Origin: an uncultured Collinsella sp.
Lineage (GTDB): Bacteria > Actinomycetota > Coriobacteriia > Coriobacteriales > Coriobacteriaceae
Length of the DNA: 8,179 nt
Assembly: GCA_902494465.1 (NCBI GenBank)
Contig: CABUTH010000088.1
Location: 1-8,179, forward strand
Direction of reading: 5' to 3'
A program made the translations under genes and the position numbers. How positions within the stretch are numbered: position 1 is the stretch's first letter; each line of letters opens with the position of its first letter. Shown piece after piece: positions 4,303 through 8,179 of this stretch. The notes under the pieces were generated by a model, which searched no databases, was not told the DNA's origin, and was given only the letters and a program-made list of their open reading frames with translations.

Positions 4303-5973
4303 CTACTCTTTATGGCTGCCACCTCCCCGCTTGACCAGGAGCGCGACCACGATGAGCGCGGCTCCGGCGACCGCTGCGGCGGCCGCGGCGTACATTGCCA
4401 TATCGCCAGTCGAGGGCATAAAGCCTCCGGTGGTAATGCTAGGGGGTGTGCCGGTGGGCGTGTTGATGAGCGACGCCTCCAGGCTGCCCGTCGACCCGTC
4501 CGCGTTGTCGGCGCGCAGGGGCGACTCGGCCGTGATGGTGAGTTTGGGCTTGGCGGCGGCCACCTGGTCGACGTCCAGGCCCTCGGCCTTGACCGTCACG
4601 GAGCGCGTGCCCTTAAAGGCGGTGTATCCCTTGGGCGCCTTGAGCTCGCGAACCTCCAGCTTGCCCGAGTCCACGCCCGAGACGGTCACGCGGCCGTCCT
4701 CGCCCGTGGTGACGGTGGCCTTGCCCTCCGTATCCCACGTGCCGTCGGCCGCCAGTGTGCGACCGCGGTCGTCGGCGATGCTCAGGACCGCCCCGGCAAG
4801 CGGCTTGTCGCCGTCGCTGCCGCGCTTGGTGAGCGCGAGATCCCAGGTGTAGGCGCACGCGTCATCGCTCGGCGTGCGGGTGAAGCCGGCGTCGCCGGAC
4901 TGATCGGCAAAGGGAGAGCGCGGGTAGCGCAGGTAGACCTCGTTGGGGTTGCCCTTCGCGATGCCGTGGTTGCACGCGCTGTTGAGCGGCGCATTGTACA
5001 CGGCGACCACGCGGGCGCCCGCGGTAAAGGCGTCGGCCCCGCCGAGCGCGGCGATCAGGTCGCCGGTGCGCACGGTGAAGGTCTTGCCGTCGGCCGCTAC
5101 CTTGGTGGCGCACTGGGCCGTGATGTCGGTCCAGCCCTTCGCGGGCTCGGTGCCGGCGCGGCCGTCCTTGCCGGCCGAGATGGCATCGAAGCCACCGTCC
5201 GAGCTCGCCGCCACGTACACGCGCATGCTCGCGGCGACCTTGGAGGGGTCGAGCCCCGCGCTCATGGTGTCGACGAACCGCACCGTATAGGTGTCGTAGG
5301 CGGTGAGGCCCGCCGGGACCGTGGCAGAGAGGCGCCAGTACAGGTCGTCGGCGACCGTGGCGTCGGCGGCCTTCTGCCATGCGGCGGTGCCGTCCTCCAG
5401 CACATGCTTGGACACCTTGGGGGTCGCCGCCTTGGGCTTGACGGTGACGGCGCTGCCGCCCACCAGGGCCATGATCGGCGCGGTGCCGGCCTCGCCTTGG
5501 GCGATGGCGTCGTCGTCGGCGACGATGAGCCAGTAGCCGCAGGGCAGCTCGGCCGTCGCGCCCGCGTTGAGGGCCACGGGCACGGCGCCAGAGCTCTGGA
5601 GGGAACGAGCGAGCTGTGCGCTCAGCGCGCTCGTAAGGTGGGAATCGGTGTTGAGCCACTCGGCAGCTTCCTGCGCGGTGGTCTGGGAATTGGGCATGCC
5701 GGCGCTGTGCAGCACAGGCAGGACGGCGTCGCGCGCGGCGTCGCTTGCCCAGGTGAGGTCGGTGGCGATCTTGGCGTCGCTGTCGCCGTCGACGACGTTG
5801 GCGCTAAAGATCTGGTAGGCGTCGTAGCTGCTCGCCACGGTGCCGCTCACCGTGATGGAACCGGTCGAGGTCGGCGCGGCCTGCGCGGAAGCGGGGAACA
5901 CAACCGCGCAGGTGCCGATCAGGAGGGCAAGCAGCGCAAACAAGATCGGGAAGGAGCAAACTTTCTTATTCAC
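4303..5973 (-). CDS. LPXTG-like pilin with MPSTG sorting signal (probable minor/basal pilin)
   Basis: The 556-residue precursor starts at GTG 5973-5971, with AGGGAGG eight bases upstream (5988-5982); its start overlaps the adhesin stop. A signal peptide (about 1-33, hydrophobic 8-27, then FPASAQA) leads into an N-terminal domain with AYQIFSANVVD (52-62), clearly paralogous to the next pilin. A middle isopeptide domain (about 205-365: YWRLSATV, FVDTMSAGL, NEVYLRYPRSP) and a Cna-B-like domain (about 378-505) with E-box LEVRELKAPKGY (439-450, Glu443) follow. MPSTG (519-523), a helix (526-547) and KRGGGSHKE end the protein. KPK (179-181) lies where shaft pilins carry the linking lysine. Met replaces Leu in the sorting signal, which may make it a poor substrate for one sortase or a good one for another. 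Very high GC sets it apart from both neighbours. Role as minor or base pilin is inferred. Confidence 0.88.
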   Translation of the reverse strand: MNKKVCSFPILFALLALLIGTCAVVFPASAQAAPTSTGSITVSGTVASSYDAYQIFSANVVDGDSDAKIATDLTWASDAARDAVLPVLHSAGMPNSQTTAQEAAEWLNTDSHLTSALSAQLARSLQSSGAVPVALNAGATAELPCGYWLIVADDDAIAQGEAGTAPIMALVGGSAVTVKPKAATPKVSKHVLEDGTAAWQKAADATVADDLYWRLSATVPAGLTAYDTYTVRFVDTMSAGLDPSKVAASMRVYVAASSDGGFDAISAGKDGRAGTEPAKGWTDITAQCATKVAADGKTFTVRTGDLIAALGGADAFTAGARVVAVYNAPLNSACNHGIAKGNPNEVYLRYPRSPFADQSGDAGFTRTPSDDACAYTWDLALTKRGSDGDKPLAGAVLSIADDRGRTLAADGTWDTEGKATVTTGEDGRVTVSGVDSGKLEVRELKAPKGYTAFKGTRSVTVKAEGLDVDQVAAAKPKLTITAESPLRADNADGSTGSLEASLINTPTGTPPSITTGGFMPSTGDMAMYAAAAAAVAGAALIVVALLVKRGGGSHKE

Positions 5974-8179
5974 GACGCTCGCCTCCCTTCGCATTCGCCT
6001 TGCGACGAATGTGCATCCAGGCCGCAGCAGCGCAAAGCACCGCCGCGCCGGCAAGGTACGTCAGAGTGACGCCCGACATACCAGAAAGGGGCAAAGAGGT
6101 GGAGTAGGTGTTGGTGAAGGTGGGGATGGAGGTCGGCTTAGAAGTATCGGATCCGTCGTTGTATTTCACCGGAGTTTGAACGGCTTCGTCGATGGGGTTG
6201 CCGTCAGCGTCCTTGGTCTGGGTGTAGGTCACATTCGTGGCAGCGATCGTGCCATCTTTCTGATCCGTCATCGTGACGTCAAGCTTATAGACCGACTGAT
6301 CGAACTTGTAATGCGAGAAAATCGAACTTTCATTCTTCTCGCACACGTAGTACGTAAAGGTCTTGGAAGCGCCACGGCCCGTAGGATCACCGGCAGTGAA
6401 GGGATTCTTCGTGATATCAGAGAGCGAGTACTTAATCCCCTCACCAGACGCATTTAAGAACGAAAGCGTCTGGGACTTGTCGCCATCGACCCAAGTCTTA
6501 ACCGTCTGAGCGTTGTTGAAGTCCGGGTTATTCGCAAACTCGAGCGTAAACTCCTTCATCTCGCCACCCTTAACGACCTTAGTCGCCTTAGGAGTCCAGG
6601 AGCCGCTGGAGGTGTACGGAGTGTACTTGTTGGTGAAGGTCTTTTCCGCGTTGGAGTCGATAATCGAATAATAGCCTTCGCCGTCTCTTTCCATAGTGCC
6701 CAGCGCTTTTGTTGAACCTCCGGAGCGCCTGGTCGCACTCACGCTTGTAATCGTATAGTTATGGACGTAAAGCGGAACGTTCTGACTTGAATCATCCTTC
6801 TTCGGCACATTCATGAGCAAAGTTTCGTTGTCCGTGAGCTGCACCTCGATCTCGTACACAGTGTGGTCGTACTCAATGTCAGAGTCTCCACCGGTCTGTT
6901 CGACCAAGTAGTATGTAATCTTGTTAGCCACAACAGTCTTATCTACGAACTGTTCACCAAGGTCAAACGTGATGTTACCTTCAGCGTCATTCTTGGCAGA
7001 CCCGACTAAGGTGCAGTCACCATCGCTGAAAGAGTCATTTTTCCAAGAAGGCGCCGTCGCAGTATCCGAATCCTTGCGATAAACCGCGAAAGAAAACTGA
7101 TCTTTTGTGAGCATTTCTTCTTTTTCGGTTTGCTTATTTTTCAGCGCCTTTGACGCCTTTAGCTTAAGGCTTGGGTAGACGTACGTATCCGCAGGCACGC
7201 CTAGGTACAGGTCGCCATTCGACATGATGCCACCGCCATGGTCCCAGGAATAGTTGCCCGTGATGAAAGTTGTAGCGGCATCCTGTGCTTTATTCGCTTC
7301 ATCACTTCCAACTTCGACATCCGAAGTCAGACCGACGCTCCGATAAATCTTCACGCCGCCATTGGCAGGGATAGTGATAGCCTCATAGAGTTCGTCGTTA
7401 TCACTGGGTTCTTTGTTATCACTGCGTTCTTTGCTTCCCCGATACTTGGCATCTTCGCCGCCGAGCATCTTGCCGATTATTGCCGCAAGCGGTTCCTTAT
7501 GGCCAGCCTTTGCCACAAGGAAGAAATCGGCATGGCCGTTCTCGCGAAACACCTTCGAATTGTATGCATCTTGATCTTCAGTCTTATCAAAACCATCAGC
7601 ACCACCAGCTGAAAGATGGGGCGTACCATTATTATACTTGCCATCTGCCGGCTTATATTCGATGGCATTTTGCTCACTGCCAGCAGACGAATTGCCAAAG
7701 ATTGCCGTGCCGTTAGTGTTCGTTACCAACGTCTTGCCCGTGGGGCAGACTGCTACGCCGCCGCCATAGCCACCAGCGGTATTGCTGCTAATGTACGAGT
7801 TGTATACAAATAATCTACCAGCGGTCTTTTCCTTACCCGCATCCGAGTTTCCCTGGACGAAGATACCGCCACCGCCCCAGTCAAAGCGAGACATGCAATG
7901 GTTATTCGTAATGTAGACCTTGCTGCTCGTAGCGTCGCCAATCATCGCGTCAACCATCTGGCCCACGCGAATGCCGGCACCTTCAGATTGATAGCTTACA
8001 TTAGAGGCAATAATCCCTCCCGTGATATGCAGCCACGCCATTCCCGTACGAGGCTTGTCATTTCGACCCACATCGGTAACGTAAACGCCGCCACCGGCTT
8101 CCTCGGAATAATTGCCAGTAATCTGGCCACCGGAAATGCTGACATGGGCGCCGTTATTGGCAGCAAGCCCGCCGCCGCC
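5966..8179 (-). CDS. Large beta-helix surface adhesin with Spy0128/FctA-like domains and LPLSG signal (5' end outside window)
   Basis: The frame is open to the right edge, so the 737 visible residues are the C-terminal part of a larger protein; an in-frame GTG at 8071-8069 is internal, not a start. Visible residues 1-330 are glycine/asparagine-rich with recurring ISGGQITGN, GGGVYV, GGGIFVQGN, GGGVAV and FITGNYSWDHGGGIMSN motifs, as in right-handed parallel beta-helix adhesins. Two pilin isopeptide (Spy0128/FctA-like) domains follow, about 339-520 and 528-692. Each has a YYLVEQ or YYVCEK strand with the likely catalytic Glu and ends TFTNKY or TFTNTY with the likely bonding Asn. LPLSG (696-700), a hydrophobic helix and RRKANAKGGERRE complete a sorting signal. 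The tail closely resembles that of the LPLTG pilin. First in the operon and adhesin-like, it is the probable pilus tip. The stop overlaps the next gene's GTG by eight bases. Confidence 0.88.
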   Translation of the reverse strand, partial: GGGGLAANNGAHVSISGGQITGNYSEEAGGGVYVTDVGRNDKPRTGMAWLHITGGIIASNVSYQSEGAGIRVGQMVDAMIGDATSSKVYITNNHCMSRFDWGGGGIFVQGNSDAGKEKTAGRLFVYNSYISSNTAGGYGGGVAVCPTGKTLVTNTNGTAIFGNSSAGSEQNAIEYKPADGKYNNGTPHLSAGGADGFDKTEDQDAYNSKVFRENGHADFFLVAKAGHKEPLAAIIGKMLGGEDAKYRGSKERSDNKEPSDNDELYEAITIPANGGVKIYRSVGLTSDVEVGSDEANKAQDAATTFITGNYSWDHGGGIMSNGDLYLGVPADTYVYPSLKLKASKALKNKQTEKEEMLTKDQFSFAVYRKDSDTATAPSWKNDSFSDGDCTLVGSAKNDAEGNITFDLGEQFVDKTVVANKITYYLVEQTGGDSDIEYDHTVYEIEVQLTDNETLLMNVPKKDDSSQNVPLYVHNYTITSVSATRRSGGSTKALGTMERDGEGYYSIIDSNAEKTFTNKYTPYTSSGSWTPKATKVVKGGEMKEFTLEFANNPDFNNAQTVKTWVDGDKSQTLSFLNASGEGIKYSLSDITKNPFTAGDPTGRGASKTFTYYVCEKNESSIFSHYKFDQSVYKLDVTMTDQKDGTIAATNVTYTQTKDADGNPIDEAVQTPVKYNDGSDTSKPTSIPTFTNTYSTSLPLSGMSGVTLTYLAGAAVLCAAAAWMHIRRKANAKGGERRE
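7397..7432. repeat. 18-bp tandem duplication inside the adhesin gene
   Basis: GTTATCACTGGGTTCTTT (7397-7414) is followed directly by GTTATCACTGCGTTCTTT (7415-7432), with one mismatch. It encodes KERSDN-KEPSDN on the minus strand, a hydrophilic stretch in the linker region before the last beta-helix-like coil. The unit is in frame, so copy number could vary without breaking the gene. Confidence 0.9.

Noticed and set aside
5974..6054. Longer N-terminus for the MPSTG pilin, starting at 6054 or at the ATG at 5994
   Set aside because: Those starts lie inside the adhesin coding region without a well-spaced ribosome-binding site and put an arginine-rich extension ahead of the signal peptide. GTG at 5973 has AGGGAGG at the right distance.
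4312..6069. A 585-codon open frame on the plus strand, antisense to the MPSTG pilin
   Set aside because: It mirrors a very GC-rich gene, where stops are rare in the complementary frame. It has no ribosome-binding site, and the product is low-complexity Gly/Arg/Ala without any domain. The opposite strand encodes a clear pilin.

Overview
The window looks like chromosome from a moderately high-GC Gram-positive of the class Coriobacteriia, most probably Collinsella or a close relative. The grounds are the gatC start, the Actinobacteria-like composition, and a sortase-assembled pilus locus whose secreted products carry LPXTG-type signals. The genus is inference from general family resemblance, not from a search. 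Every protein gene I can support lies on the minus strand, so the window reads biologically from right to left.

Right to left: (i) 8179-5966, the 3' part of a large surface adhesin. It has a parallel beta-helix-like glycine/asparagine-rich region, two Spy0128/FctA-like isopeptide domains and an LPLSG cell-wall sorting signal. (ii) 5973-4303, a high-GC LPXTG-like pilin (MPSTG signal) whose GTG start overlaps the adhesin stop. (iii) 4194-2401, a second, lower-GC pilin with an LPLTG signal and the domain plan of a shaft (major) pilin. (iv) 2300-2262, a strong intrinsic terminator closing this three-gene operon. (v) 2228-1496, a gene-poor stretch carrying a 250-bp element twice, offset by 478 bp. 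(vi) 1376-438, a class C (pilin-polymerising) sortase with its own ribosome-binding site and a possible promoter/operator. (vii) 437-93, an intergenic region with a REP-like hairpin, a 17-bp perfect inverted repeat and a degenerate 21-bp tandem repeat. (viii) 92-1, the first 30 codons of gatC with its promoter.

Working together: the adhesin (probable tip) and the two pilins would be exported by Sec, joined by transpeptidation at their sorting signals by the sortase, and attached to the wall. The sortase is not co-transcribed with the pilins in any simple way, because a terminator and the repeated element stand between them.

The most interesting part is that repeated element. Copy A (1496-1750) has a 50-codon minus-strand gene with a textbook Shine-Dalgarno, encoding a one-helix hydrophobic peptide with a very basic tail. 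Facing it on the plus strand is a predicted short structured RNA of about 100 nt with its own intrinsic terminator. This architecture resembles a convergent type I toxin-antitoxin system (Fst/RNAII-like). In copy B (1979-2228) the peptide gene has lost its start region and stop codon, but the plus-strand RNA and its hairpins are kept. The toxin-antitoxin reading is inference; the repeats, hairpins and ORF are visible directly.
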